Both the position numbers and the translations under genes were made by a program. From positions 1 to 32,565 of the forward strand of contig NZ_JANJUE010000120.1 in assembly GCF_024710765.1 (NCBI RefSeq): DNA of 32,565 bases, given 5' to 3'. The notes beneath the pieces were generated by a model. The model was not told the origin of the DNA, made no database searches, and saw only the letters and a program-made list of their open reading frames with translations. This document shows, in pieces, positions 25,094-32,565 of this stretch (position 1 is its first letter; each line of letters begins with the position of its first letter). The DNA is from Pseudoxanthomonas sp. Lineage in GTDB: Bacteria > Pseudomonadota > Gammaproteobacteria > Xanthomonadales > Xanthomonadaceae.

Positions 25094-25359
25094 CGCGCGG
25101 GGAAGTCGGCCAACTGCGAGGTGGCGATGGCTTCCTCGGCCAGCAGCACCGGAATGCCGTCGTCGACCCGGTACAGCGTCCGGCGATCCTGGGTGACCAA
25201 TGCTTCGCGCAGCGCCTCGGCCTGTGCCGAGCCGTCCGCGCGGGTCACGCCGCCGGTGGCAATCGCGCGGTTGGCAGCGTCCAGGCCGCGACCGTCGAGC
25301 AGCGACAGCGATTGGCGGGTGGTCGGGCAGCAGAGGATGTCCAGCAGTTTGCGGTCCAT
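25090..25359 (-). CDS. Trm112/YcaR family small protein with internal insertion
   Basis: An 89-residue protein with the ends of the Trm112 (YcaR, UPF0434) family. It begins MDRKLLDILCCPTTRQSL and has DGIPVLLAEEA near residues 68-76. E. coli YcaR is about 60 residues. Here a segment of roughly 30 residues (LDAANRAIATGGVTRADGSAQAEALREAL) lies between the two ends. The zinc-binding Cys pairs seen in some members are not complete: only CC-P-T-T remains. The true start is taken as the ATG at 25359. Bacterial members have been linked to tetraacyldisaccharide kinase neighbourhoods and to methyltransferase partnering, but no function is certain. It is coupled to nadC by a four-base overlap. Confidence 0.8.
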   Translation of the reverse strand: MDRKLLDILCCPTTRQSLSLLDGRGLDAANRAIATGGVTRADGSAQAEALREALVTQDRRTLYRVDDGIPVLLAEEAIATSQLADFPAR

Positions 25360-25386
25360 GGGTCCAACGTCGTTCGGCAAGGAGGG

Positions 25387-25392
25387 TAGAAT
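25387..25392 (+). promoter_or_regulatory. Probable -10 element of purEK
   Basis: TAGAAT matches five of six bases of the -10 consensus and lies 24 bases before the purE ATG in the 57-base gap between divergent genes. No clear -35 hexamer is seen at the usual distance. PurR-type operator sequences were not recognised. Confidence 0.5.
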
Positions 25393-25416
25393 ACGTCTTT
25401 GCGACAGAGGACGGCC

Positions 25417-25926
25417 ATGACCGCCACCGTTGACAGCCCCGTCGTGGGCATCGTGATGGGTTCCCGTTCGGATTGGGAAACCATGCAGCATGCCGCCCAG
25501 AAGCTCGATGCGCTGGGGGTTCCCTACGAAGTGAAGGTGGTGTCCGCGCACCGGACCCCGGATGTGCTGTTCTCCTATGCCGAGACCGCGGGTCCGCGCG
25601 GCCTGCGCGCGATCATCGCCGGTGCCGGTGGCGCCGCCCACCTGCCGGGCATGCTGGCGTCCAAGACCGCAGTGCCGGTGCTGGGCGTGCCGGTGCAGTC
25701 CAAGGCACTGAACGGCATGGATTCGCTGCTGTCGATCGTGCAGATGCCGGCCGGCATTCCGGTGGCGACCTTCGCGATCGGCAACGCCGGCGCCGCCAAT
25801 GCGGCCCTGTTCGCCGCGGCGCTGCTGTCGCCCGAGTATTCCGAGATCGGCGCCGCGCTGGCTACTTTCCGCGCGCGCCAGACCGATGACGTGATGGCGC
25901 ACGACGATCCGCGCCTGCCCGCATGA
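25417..25926 (+). CDS. purE: N5-carboxyaminoimidazole ribonucleotide mutase PurE
   Basis: A 169-residue class I PurE that moves the carboxyl group from N5-CAIR to CAIR in purine synthesis. The phosphate-binding start [17 protein letters not shown], the catalytic VVSAHRTPD and the segments [19 protein letters not shown] and [25 protein letters not shown] are diagnostic. E. coli PurE has 169 residues. The ATG at 25417 has GAGG seven bases upstream. The stop overlaps the purK start (ATGA). The pairing with PurK shows that the two-step bacterial route, rather than class II PurE, is used. Confidence 0.97.
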   Translation: MTATVDSPVVGIVMGSRSDWETMQHAAQKLDALGVPYEVKVVSAHRTPDVLFSYAETAGPRGLRAIIAGAGGAAHLPGMLASKTAVPVLGVPVQSKALNGMDSLLSIVQMPAGIPVATFAIGNAGAANAALFAAALLSPEYSEIGAALATFRARQTDDVMAHDDPRLPA

Positions 25927-27065
25927 CCACCGTCGGCATCCTCGGCGGCGGGCAGTTGGCCCGCATGCTCGCCCTTTCCGGCGCACCGCTGGGTTTGCGC
26001 TTCCTGGTGATGGACACCGAAGCCGATGCCTGCGCGGGCCAGTTCGCCCCGCTGCTGGTCGGCGATTACCGTGACGAGGCCGCGCTGGCGGAATTCGCCG
26101 GCAAGGTCGATGTCGCCACCTTCGATTTCGAGAACGTGCCGGCCGAAAGCGCCGAATGGCTGGCCGCGCGGGTGCCCGTGTTCCCCAATCCGCGCGCGCT
26201 CGCCACGGCCCAGGACCGCCTGGCCGAGAAGACCCTGTTCCGCGAACTGCAGATCCCGGTGCCGGATTTCGCGCCGGTGGCCACCCGCGAGGAACTGGAC
26301 GCCGCACTGGCCCAGGTTGGGGCGCCCTGCATTCTCAAGACCCGCCGGCTGGGCTATGACGGCAAGGGCCAGTTCCGCATCCGCACGCTGGCCGACGCCG
26401 ATGCGGCATGGGAAGCGCTCGGGGCACAGGCGGCCAAGGTCGGTCTGATCGTCGAGGCTTTCGTGCCGTTCGAGCGTGAACTGTCGGTGGTCGCGGTGCG
26501 CGGTCGTGACGGTGAATTCCGGACCTGGCCGCTGACCGAGAACTGGCACGTCGACGGCGTGCTGTCGGCCAGCCTTGCGCCGGCGCGGACCGATGACGGG
26601 ATCCTGCGGACCGCGGTCGACTATGCCCGCCGCCTGGCCGAGCGCACCGACTACGTGGGCGTGTTCGCGCTGGAGCTGTTCTATCGCGACGGCCAACTGC
26701 TGGCCAACGAGATGGCCCCGCGCGTGCACAACTCCGGGCACTGGACCATCGAAGGGGCGGAAACGTCGCAGTTCCAGAACCACCTGCGCGCGGTGCTGGG
26801 ACTGCCCTTGGGCGATACCCGCATGCTCGGCCATGCCTGCATGCTCAACTGGATCGGGCAGATGCCGGACGCGCTGCCGCTGTTGCGGGAGCCCGGCGGC
26901 CATTGGCACGATTACGGCAAGCTGCCGCGTGCCGGCCGCAAGGTCGGACACGCCACCGTGCGTGCGGATGGCGCGGAGGAACTGGCGCAGGCGCTGGAGC
27001 GCGCCGGCCGCGCGCTGGGGCGCGAGGCGCAGGTGGCGCCGGTGGTCGCGCGCCTGCGCGGCTGA
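25923..27065 (+). CDS. purK: 5-(carboxyamino)imidazole ribonucleotide synthase PurK
   Basis: A 380-residue ATP-grasp enzyme that makes N5-CAIR from AIR, bicarbonate and ATP. It starts with [18 protein letters not shown] (pre-ATP-grasp fold). FDFENVP follows, then the ATP-binding lid [14 protein letters not shown]. The metal and substrate region is VGVFALELF and [32 protein letters not shown]. The length matches the family (E. coli 355, others about 380). Its start overlaps purE by four bases. A strong palindromic terminator lies 25 bases past the stop. Confidence 0.97.
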   Translation: MTTVGILGGGQLARMLALSGAPLGLRFLVMDTEADACAGQFAPLLVGDYRDEAALAEFAGKVDVATFDFENVPAESAEWLAARVPVFPNPRALATAQDRLAEKTLFRELQIPVPDFAPVATREELDAALAQVGAPCILKTRRLGYDGKGQFRIRTLADADAAWEALGAQAAKVGLIVEAFVPFERELSVVAVRGRDGEFRTWPLTENWHVDGVLSASLAPARTDDGILRTAVDYARRLAERTDYVGVFALELFYRDGQLLANEMAPRVHNSGHWTIEGAETSQFQNHLRAVLGLPLGDTRMLGHACMLNWIGQMPDALPLLREPGGHWHDYGKLPRAGRKVGHATVRADGAEELAQALERAGRALGREAQVAPVVARLRG

Positions 27066-27090
27066 GCGCGGTCACGATGCCGCAAAAGCA

Positions 27091-27116
27091 GAAGGCCGGG
27101 GCATGCCCCGGCCTTC
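27091..27116. terminator. Bidirectional terminator between purK and sodB
   Basis: A perfect 26-bp palindrome centred at 27103/27104 has 11-bp arms around a short loop. On the + strand it is followed by CTGTTT, and on the - strand by TGCTTTTGC. It lies between two convergent genes and can serve both. Confidence 0.85.
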
Positions 27117-27142
27117 CTGTTTCCAGTGGTTGAACCCCGGGC

Positions 27143-27721
27143 TCAGCGCAGGTTGCCGGCCACGAAGTCCCAGTTCACCAGCGCCCAGAACGATTCCACG
27201 TACTTCGGACGCGCGTTGCGATAGTCGATGTAGTAGGCGTGTTCCCACACGTCGATGGTCAGCAGCGGCTTGTCCTCGCCGGTCAGCGGGGTGGCGGCGT
27301 TGGAGGTACTGGCCAGCGCCAGCGAGCCGTCCGGACGCTGCACCAGCCAGCCCCAGCCGGAACCGAAGGTGCCGATGGCGGTCTTGGTGAACTCTTCCTT
27401 GAACTTGGCGAAATCGCCGAAGGCCTTGTTGATCAGCTCGGCCAGCTTGCCGGTCGGCTCGCCGCCGCCATTGGGCTTCAGGCAGTTCCAGTAGAAGGTG
27501 TGGTTCCAGATCTGGGCCGCGTTGTTGAACATGCCACCCTGGGACTTGCGCACGATCTCTTCCAGCGAAAGATCGGCGAATTCGGTGCCTTCGATCAGCT
27601 TGTTGAGGTTGTCCACGTAGGTCTTGTGATGCTTGCCGTAGTGGAAGTCGATGGTTTCGCCGGAAATATGCGGCTCGAGCGCGGTACGGTCGTAGGGCAG
27701 GGGGGGCAGTTCGATGGCCAT
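27143..27721 (-). CDS. sodB: Iron superoxide dismutase
   Basis: A 192-residue cytoplasmic superoxide dismutase (E. coli SodB 193). The metal ligands are His27, His74, Asp157 and His161 ([22 protein letters not shown]). Gln70 in [11 protein letters not shown], together with FGSGWGWLV, marks the iron-specific type. The manganese type carries its Gln later in the sequence. The ATG at 27721 has AAGGA eight bases before it; an in-frame codon 18 residues upstream is rejected. It is divergent from grxD, with 153 bases between starts that must hold both promoters. It protects against superoxide made by respiration. Confidence 0.97.
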   Translation of the reverse strand: MAIELPPLPYDRTALEPHISGETIDFHYGKHHKTYVDNLNKLIEGTEFADLSLEEIVRKSQGGMFNNAAQIWNHTFYWNCLKPNGGGEPTGKLAELINKAFGDFAKFKEEFTKTAIGTFGSGWGWLVQRPDGSLALASTSNAATPLTGEDKPLLTIDVWEHAYYIDYRNARPKYVESFWALVNWDFVAGNLR

Positions 27722-27782
27722 GGCTGGGATCCTTGCGCTAGGCGGTGGAAGGGGGGCGTCGGCAGGGCGGCGCACGGGGGCT

Positions 27783-27788
27783 TACAAT
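27783..27788 (+). promoter_or_regulatory. Candidate -10 box upstream of grxD
   Basis: TACAAT matches five of six bases of the -10 consensus and lies 87 bases before the grxD start in the sodB-grxD divergent region. No good -35 box was found. A TACACT on the opposite strand near 27823-27828 is a comparable candidate for sodB. Confidence 0.35.
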
Positions 27789-27874
27789 GGCGTTCCCGGT
27801 GGACAGGTCCGTCGGGACGAGGCGGAAGTGTACCCGACCGTGGTTGGGTTACCGTAAAAGCAGGAGAAAACAGC

Positions 27875-28195
27875 ATGCCGGTGATGGAACGCATCCAGGC
27901 CGAAGTCGAAAGCCATCCGATCGTCCTCTTCATGAAGGGCACGCCGGAATTCCCCATGTGCGGCTTCTCCAGCCGCGCGGTGCAGGCGCTGCGCGATGCG
28001 GGCGCCGAACACCTGTACACCATCAACGTGCTGGAGGAGCCGGAAATCCGCGCCAACCTGCCGCGCTTCTCCAACTGGCCGACCTTCCCGCAACTGTTCA
28101 TCCATGGCGAACTGATCGGTGGCTGCGACATCACCCTGGAACTGCACGAGTCCGGTGAACTCCGGCGCATCGTCGCCGAAGCCGTGTCGCAGTGA
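27875..28195 (+). CDS. grxD: Monothiol glutaredoxin, Grx4 type
   Basis: A 106-residue monothiol glutaredoxin. The active site is Cys29 in the CGFS motif (FPMCGFSSRAVQ). The glutathione-binding WPTFPQLFIHGELIGGCD follows at about residues 69-86. Such proteins carry a 2Fe-2S cluster bridged with glutathione and hand clusters on or sense iron status, often with BolA partners. The ATG at 27875 has AGGAG eight bases upstream. Lengths in the family are about 105-115. It leads a run with the SDR gene (10-base gap) and marC. Confidence 0.96.
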   Translation: MPVMERIQAEVESHPIVLFMKGTPEFPMCGFSSRAVQALRDAGAEHLYTINVLEEPEIRANLPRFSNWPTFPQLFIHGELIGGCDITLELHESGELRRIVAEAVSQ

Positions 28196-28205
28196 GCGTG
28201 CCTGC

Positions 28206-28952
28206 GTGAGTCTCATCGATCTTCCCACCCGTCAGGGACGCGCGCTCACCGATCGCGTGATCCTGATCAGTGGCGCGCACGGCGGCCTCGGCGCCGCCGC
28301 CGCGCTGGCCTGCGCCGAGGCGGGCGCGACCCTGGTGCTGCTCGGACGCAAGGTGCCCAAGTTGAACCGCGTCTACGACGCGGTCGCCCAGGCTGGCAGC
28401 GAGCCCCTGTTGTACCCGCTGGATCTCGAAGGCGCGGCACCGGACGACTACGCCGAACTGGCGGATCGCCTCTATGCCGAACTCGGCCGGTTGGATGGGG
28501 TACTGCATTGCGCCGCCGAATTCCGCGGCCTGACGCCGCTGGAACACACCGACCCGGCCGCGTTCGCACGCGCGCTGCACGTCAACCTTACCGCGCCCTG
28601 GTGGCTCTCGCAGGCCTGCCTGCCGCTGCTCAAGCAGTCGGATGATGCCGCGCTGGTGTTCGCCATGGACGATCTGGCCAGGGTGGGGCAGCCTTACTGG
28701 GGCGGCTATGGCGTGGCCCAGCACGGACTGGCGGGACTGGTGGGCATGCTGGCGGCCGAACTGGCCGGCGGTCCGGTCCGGGTTTCCGGCCTGCAGCCGG
28801 GTCCCATGAGCACTGGCCTGCGCTCGCGCGCCTATGCCGACGACAGTGACGGACAGGCCTGCGATCCTGCCCGCTATGGGGCCGCCTGTGTCACATTGCT
28901 GTCATCCGCGGGCGCCGAACACCGGGGCCGCGTCTGGACCGTCCGGGCATGA
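28206..28952 (+). CDS. SDR family protein, YciK-like, with altered catalytic residues
   Basis: A 248-residue protein of the short-chain dehydrogenase/reductase fold resembling E. coli YciK. The cofactor-binding loop SGAHGGLGA is present (residues 22-30), as are GVLHCAAE and HVNLTAPWW, holding the conserved Asn127. In the catalytic centre the expected Ser is Asp145 (VFAMDDLARVG). The YxxxK motif reads Tyr158-x3-Gln162 (GYGVAQHG), so the Lys is missing. Classical dehydrogenase activity is therefore doubtful. The likely start is a GTG at 28206, 10 bases after grxD; the ribosome-binding site is weak. Its stop overlaps the marC start by four bases. Confidence 0.87.
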   Translation: MSLIDLPTRQGRALTDRVILISGAHGGLGAAAALACAEAGATLVLLGRKVPKLNRVYDAVAQAGSEPLLYPLDLEGAAPDDYAELADRLYAELGRLDGVLHCAAEFRGLTPLEHTDPAAFARALHVNLTAPWWLSQACLPLLKQSDDAALVFAMDDLARVGQPYWGGYGVAQHGLAGLVGMLAAELAGGPVRVSGLQPGPMSTGLRSRAYADDSDGQACDPARYGAACVTLLSSAGAEHRGRVWTVRA

Positions 28953-29548
28953 CCATCCTTTCGGCCGCGCTGCTGCTGTTCCTGATCCTGGATCCGCTGG
29001 GCAATATTCCGGTGTTCCTGAGCGTGCTCAAGCCGCTGCCGCCGAAGCGCCAGCGCGTCGTGCTGGCGCGCGAGCTGCTGATTGCCCTGGTCGTCCTGAT
29101 GATGTTCCTCTGGGGCGGAAAGTACGCCTTGGAACTGATGCACCTGCGGCAGGAATCGGTGGCTATCGCCGGCGGCATCGTCCTGTTCCTGATCGGCATC
29201 CGCATGATCTTCCCCCGGCCGGAAGGCCTGATGGGGGAAATCCCCGGCGGCGAACCCTTCATCGTGCCCCTGGCCATCCCCCTGGTCGCCGGTCCCTCGG
29301 GCATGGCCGCGGTCATGCTGATGGGCAGCAACGAACCCGCCCGCCTGGCCGACTGGAGCCTGGCGCTGATCCTCGCTTGGGGCGCCACCGCGGCCATCCT
29401 GTTCTCCGCCACGCTGCTCTACAAATGGCTGGGCCGGAGCGTCCTGACCGCGGTCGAACGCCTGATGGGCATGCTGCTGGTGGCCATTTCCGTGCAGATG
29501 TTCCTGGACGGCATCGGGACCTATCTGAAGCTGCCGGTCAACATCTGA
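28949..29548 (+). CDS. MarC family integral membrane protein
   Basis: A 199-residue membrane protein with six hydrophobic segments, fitting the MarC/YhgN family (UPF0056). The conserved N-terminal LFLILDPLGNIPVFLSVLK and the mid-region FIVPLAIPLVAGPSGMAAVML, with its Gly/Pro-rich half-helix, are diagnostic. Despite the name, MarC is not shown to be an antibiotic pump and its function is unknown. The start overlaps the SDR stop as ATGA. Transcription with the grxD run is likely. Confidence 0.92.
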   Translation: MTILSAALLLFLILDPLGNIPVFLSVLKPLPPKRQRVVLARELLIALVVLMMFLWGGKYALELMHLRQESVAIAGGIVLFLIGIRMIFPRPEGLMGEIPGGEPFIVPLAIPLVAGPSGMAAVMLMGSNEPARLADWSLALILAWGATAAILFSATLLYKWLGRSVLTAVERLMGMLLVAISVQMFLDGIGTYLKLPVNI

Positions 29549-29585
29549 GCCGGGTCACGTAAAAAAGTGCTGCACCGCGGAAATT

Positions 29586-29640
29586 TTGTCACGCGGCGGT
29601 CACAAAATGGTCCTATCGTGTTAACCTGTTATTAACCAAC
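29586..29640 (+). promoter_or_regulatory. Pho-box-like 11-bp phased repeats upstream of the receptor gene
   Basis: TTGTCAC (29586) and CGGTCAC (29597) are separated by four bases, the 7-4-7 layout of a Pho box. Weaker units continue in the same 11-base phase: TGGTCCT (29608), TGTTAAC (29619) and TATTAAC (29630). A -10-like TATCGT (29614-29619) begins 10 bases after the second unit, the spacing I recall for E. coli pstS. The alternative reading is a 7-bp inverted repeat, ATTTTGT/ACAAAAT (29583-29608). Confidence 0.55.
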
Positions 29641-29688
29641 GCGGTCGTTCCGCGTAGGCTCAGGGAACCCCAGAAATGCCCCCCACGA

Positions 29689-29704
29689 CCCGCCGCGAGG
29701 CGGG
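29689..29704 (+). promoter_or_regulatory. Hairpin with GNRA-type loop in the receptor leader
   Basis: CCCGCC and GGCGGG pair around a GCGA loop in the roughly 150-base untranslated leader of the TonB-dependent receptor. It may stabilise the message. No other leader structure is clear. Confidence 0.35.
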
Positions 29705-29771
29705 CCGCCTGCGCGTCCGTACCAGCCAGCCAGTTTCCGCAACGCCAATTCCCGTACCGAGGCTCACACCC

Positions 29772-32565
29772 ATGAACCAATCCCGTTGTCTCCGGATGTC
29801 CAAGCTCACCCTTGGCCTCGTCGCAGCGCTCGCGGCCGCGCCGGTCTTCGCCCAGAGCACCTCCGCCGGTGTCGGCGGCGTGGTGACCGGCGCTGGCGGC
29901 CAGCCCGTCACCGGCGCCGAAGTGGTCATCACCCACGTCGAATCCGGAACCGTCAGCCGCACTGTCACCGATGCGAGCGGCCGCTACAGCGCCCGCGGCC
30001 TGCGCGTGGGCGGTCCGTACCAGATCACCATCACCAAGGCTGGTGAAGGTACCAAGACCGAGGAAGGCGTCTATCTCGGCCTGAACCAGGTGAACACGGT
30101 CAACGGCACCCTGTCCGGCGACGTGACCACGCTCGAGTCCGTCACGGCGATCGGTGCCAGCGGTGGCTCGGAGGTGTTCAGCGCGAACAAGATGGGCACG
30201 GGTACCAACATCGCCCAGGAACAGATCGAGGCACTGCCGTCGATCAACCGCAACATCCAGGATTATGTCCGACTGGATCCCCGCATCAGCCAGAGCGACA
30301 AGGCGCGTGGCGAAATGACGGTCGGCGGCCAGAACCCGCGCTACAACGCCATCCGCATCGATGGTATCAATACCAGCGACACCTTCGGCCTGGAGTCGAA
30401 CAACTTCCCGACCCTGCGCCAGCCGGTTTCGATGGATGCCATCGAAGCCATCAACGTCGATATCTCCAACTACGACACCACCATCACCGGCGCAACCGGC
30501 GCGGTGATCGACGCGGTTACCAAGTCAGGTACCAACGAATTCCACGGTTCGGTCTACGGCGTGTACCGCGACAAGGATATGGTAGGCGATCATCCGGTCA
30601 CCGACGCCAAGTTCACCGGTTTCAACAAGGAAGAAACCTACGGCGCGACCTTTGGTGGCCCGATTGTCAAGGACACGCTGTTCTTCTTCGTCAACTACGA
30701 GAAGTACACTCGTGATCGCTCGGCGCCGTCCTACGGTCCGCTGGGTTCCAATGCTGCCAATGTGATCAACATCGATCCGGCGTGGATTTCCGAAGCGCAG
30801 CAGATCGCGCGTGATGTCTACGGCGCCGACCTGGGCTCGCTGGAATCGCCGAGCAGCATCAAGCAGGAGGTCGAGGAATACGCTGCCAAGATCGACTGGA
30901 ACATCAACGAGAACCATCGCCTGTCGGCGCGTTACTCGAAGCTGGAGCAGATCGAACCGAACCTGGCTGGTTCCAGCACCAGCATCAACTACGACAGCCA
31001 CGGCCTCACCCGTGGTCCGAGCCTGGGCCTGAACAGCCGCTGGTACGACATCGTCAAGAACGTCGAAACCTCGGTCGTCCAGCTGTTCAGCGACTGGAAC
31101 GACAACTTCTCCACCGAATTCAAGGTCGGCCGCCGCACCTATGATTCGCTGAGCAACGTCTATTCGCGCCTCCCTCAGGTCATCATCGGTTTCGGCAACC
31201 CGGCCGATCCGAATCAGGCGGTCCCGCCGTACCTGAGCGCCGGTGCCGACGAGTTCCGTCACGGCAACCAGATCAATACCGAAACCACGACCGCGTTCGG
31301 TGCCGGTACCTGGTACGTCGGTGACCACACGCTGAAGTTCGGATTCGACTGGGAATCCAACGACGTCTACAACCTTTATGCCCAGAACATCTGGGGCACG
31401 TACGCGTTCAACAACCTGGATGATTTCCGCAACGGTCATTACTGGGTCTACGACCTGAACGCTCCGGTGCCCGGCGCGGGACTGGATTCCGTTGCGATGA
31501 ATTACAAGCATCGCAACACCGGTCTGTTCGTGCAGGACACCTGGGCGGTGAACTACAACCTGAACCTGCTGTTCGGCCTGCGCGTGGACATGCCGGATCT
31601 GGATGACGTCTCGGTGCACAACCAGCTGGTGCAGGAGGTCTACGGTTACGACAATCGCGAAAAGCTCGACAAGGCCCTGTGGCAGCCGCGCTTCGGTTTC
31701 AACTACACCTTCGACAGCGAGCGTCCGACCCAGCTGCGCGGCGGCCTGGGCCTGTTCCAGGGCGCGGCGGCCAATGTGTGGGTGGGCAACTCCTACCAGA
31801 ACAGCGGCTTCGGCCTGATCGGCTACAACGCCCGCGTCACCGCGACCATGACGCCGGAACAGCGTGAAGCCCTGTGGAACAGCCTTCCGGTCTCGTTGAA
31901 TCCGGACAATCCGGCGCGCCCGTCGCCGGCATCGGGCTACACCATGATGGTGAACCTGATGGACAAGGACGTCTCCCAGCCGTCGGTGTGGAAGGCCAAT
32001 CTGGCGTTCGATACCGAGCTGCCCTGGTACGGCATCGTCGCTTCGGCCGAACTGCTGTACACCAAGGTCAACGACGCGCTGCACTTCGAGCGACTGGACC
32101 TGGGCAACGTCACCTATGACGAAGGCCCGGACGGCCGCAAGCTGTACTGGTCCAATCCGTACACCCGCACCGGCACCCGTTCCGGTAGCAACACCGGCAT
32201 CGCGGCGCTGGCCGACACGATTCCCGGCTATGAGAACGTGACCGGCTGGCACAACGACGGTGTGATTCTGATGAAGAACACCGACAAGGGCCGCAGCACG
32301 CAGCTGACCGTCAGCCTGAACAAGCCGCTGACCGAAAACTGGGGCTGGATGATCGGCTACACCTACACCGATGCCACTGAAGTCAGCCCTCTGACGTCTT
32401 CCCGCGCGATCTCGAACTGGTCAAACAAGGCTGTTTTTGATCCCAACGAAGACGTTGCCGCCACGTCGAACTACGAGATCAAGGATCGCGTCACCGCCAG
32501 CCTGACCTTCCGCAAGGCTTTCTTCGGCGACTACAACACCACGTTCTCGATGTTCTATGAAGGTC
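29772..32565 (+). CDS. TonB-dependent receptor, Oar type with carboxypeptidase-regulatory-like domain (partial)
   Basis: The first 931 residues of an outer-membrane receptor; the gene runs off the window. The signal peptide MNQSRCLRMSKLTLGLVAAL continues to a cleavage site near AAAPVFA-Q (residue 28). A carboxypeptidase-regulatory-like beta domain follows (GVGGVVTGAGGQPVTGAEVVI, DASGRYSARGLRVGG). The plug is next (IEALPSINRNIQDYVRLDPR, GQNPRYNAIRIDGINTSD, GAVIDAVTKSGTNEFHGSVYG), then many barrel strands rich in aromatics. The last visible residues AFFGDYNTTFSMFYEG fit Oar-like receptors. These take up large substrates using TonB energy; the ligand is unknown. An in-frame ATG at 29676 also has a Shine-Dalgarno sequence, but 29772 gives the signal peptide. 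Pho-box-like repeats lie upstream. Confidence 0.95.
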   Translation, partial: MNQSRCLRMSKLTLGLVAALAAAPVFAQSTSAGVGGVVTGAGGQPVTGAEVVITHVESGTVSRTVTDASGRYSARGLRVGGPYQITITKAGEGTKTEEGVYLGLNQVNTVNGTLSGDVTTLESVTAIGASGGSEVFSANKMGTGTNIAQEQIEALPSINRNIQDYVRLDPRISQSDKARGEMTVGGQNPRYNAIRIDGINTSDTFGLESNNFPTLRQPVSMDAIEAINVDISNYDTTITGATGAVIDAVTKSGTNEFHGSVYGVYRDKDMVGDHPVTDAKFTGFNKEETYGATFGGPIVKDTLFFFVNYEKYTRDRSAPSYGPLGSNAANVINIDPAWISEAQQIARDVYGADLGSLESPSSIKQEVEEYAAKIDWNINENHRLSARYSKLEQIEPNLAGSSTSINYDSHGLTRGPSLGLNSRWYDIVKNVETSVVQLFSDWNDNFSTEFKVGRRTYDSLSNVYSRLPQVIIGFGNPADPNQAVPPYLSAGADEFRHGNQINTETTTAFGAGTWYVGDHTLKFGFDWESNDVYNLYAQNIWGTYAFNNLDDFRNGHYWVYDLNAPVPGAGLDSVAMNYKHRNTGLFVQDTWAVNYNLNLLFGLRVDMPDLDDVSVHNQLVQEVYGYDNREKLDKALWQPRFGFNYTFDSERPTQLRGGLGLFQGAAANVWVGNSYQNSGFGLIGYNARVTATMTPEQREALWNSLPVSLNPDNPARPSPASGYTMMVNLMDKDVSQPSVWKANLAFDTELPWYGIVASAELLYTKVNDALHFERLDLGNVTYDEGPDGRKLYWSNPYTRTGTRSGSNTGIAALADTIPGYENVTGWHNDGVILMKNTDKGRSTQLTVSLNKPLTENWGWMIGYTYTDATEVSPLTSSRAISNWSNKAVFDPNEDVAATSNYEIKDRVTASLTFRKAFFGDYNTTFSMFYEG

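Noticed and set aside
25090-26307. Long - strand frame extending the Trm112-like gene through purE and purK
   Set aside because: Only the last 89 residues match a family; the upstream part is antisense to purE/purK, and an ATG at 25359 gives the family length.
30525-32252. 575-codon - strand frame inside the receptor gene
   Set aside because: It is antisense to a clear TonB-dependent receptor and has Val/Gln-rich shadow composition.

Overview
The window is high-GC (roughly two thirds G+C by eye) gammaproteobacterial chromosome. It is most probably from the Xanthomonadaceae/Lysobacteraceae (Lysobacter, Luteimonas, Pseudoxanthomonas or relatives). The reasons are the petABC-sspA-sspB block, an Oar-type TonB-dependent receptor, a ybeZ-ybeY-(extra gene)-ybeX cluster, and GTAG-headed REP elements of the kind common in Stenotrophomonas and its relatives. 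Placement to genus is not possible from the sequence alone. No rRNA, tRNA, IS element, prophage or CRISPR array was seen. The window opens inside an S9 peptidase gene and closes inside a TonB-dependent receptor gene.

Layout. Positions 1-1812 (+) hold the end of an S9 peptidase, a strong terminator, and a DUF819 membrane protein. Positions 1900-12829 are almost all on the - strand. Read in the direction of transcription (right to left) they are phoH/ybeZ, ybeY, a small exported protein, ybeX/corC, a DUF4105/Lnb_N membrane protein, a GH97 alpha-glucosidase-like enzyme, a REP pair, a CorA metal channel, cstA with ybdD, and a secreted GYWK-motif protein. Positions 13116-16812 (+) carry a tightly overlapping four-gene cassette: TetR regulator, lipoprotein HlyD adaptor, ABC ATPase and ABC-2 permease. 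A near-perfect REP inverted pair closes it, and miaB lies beyond on the - strand. Positions 18551-23703 (+) hold a lytic transglycosylase, the cytochrome bc1 operon petABC, and sspA-sspB. Positions 23887-25359 (-) are a Trm112-like protein, nadC and a DUF3301 protein. Positions 25417-27065 (+) are purE-purK. sodB follows on the - strand, then grxD, an SDR protein, marC and the receptor gene on the + strand.

How the genes relate. In E. coli and many relatives miaB, ybeZ, ybeY, ybeX and lnt form one run. Here the run is changed in three ways. The efflux cassette sits between miaB and phoH in the opposite orientation. An exported protein of unknown function is inserted between ybeY and ybeX. The position of lnt, directly after ybeX, is held by a protein with the Lnb N-terminal domain (DUF4105), a fold linked to lipoprotein N-acylation in Bacteroides. 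Whether this protein acts on lipoproteins is the most interesting question in the window. Petabc supplies the respiratory bc1 complex. SspA/SspB supply an RNA polymerase-associated factor and a ClpXP adaptor. PurE/PurK and NadC are biosynthetic. The receptor gene at the right edge is preceded by 11-bp phased repeats resembling a Pho box, which suggests phosphate-starvation control.

Gene starts were chosen from start codons with Shine-Dalgarno sequences, signal peptides, stop-start overlaps and remembered family lengths. Functions are inferred from motifs and family knowledge; no database was searched.
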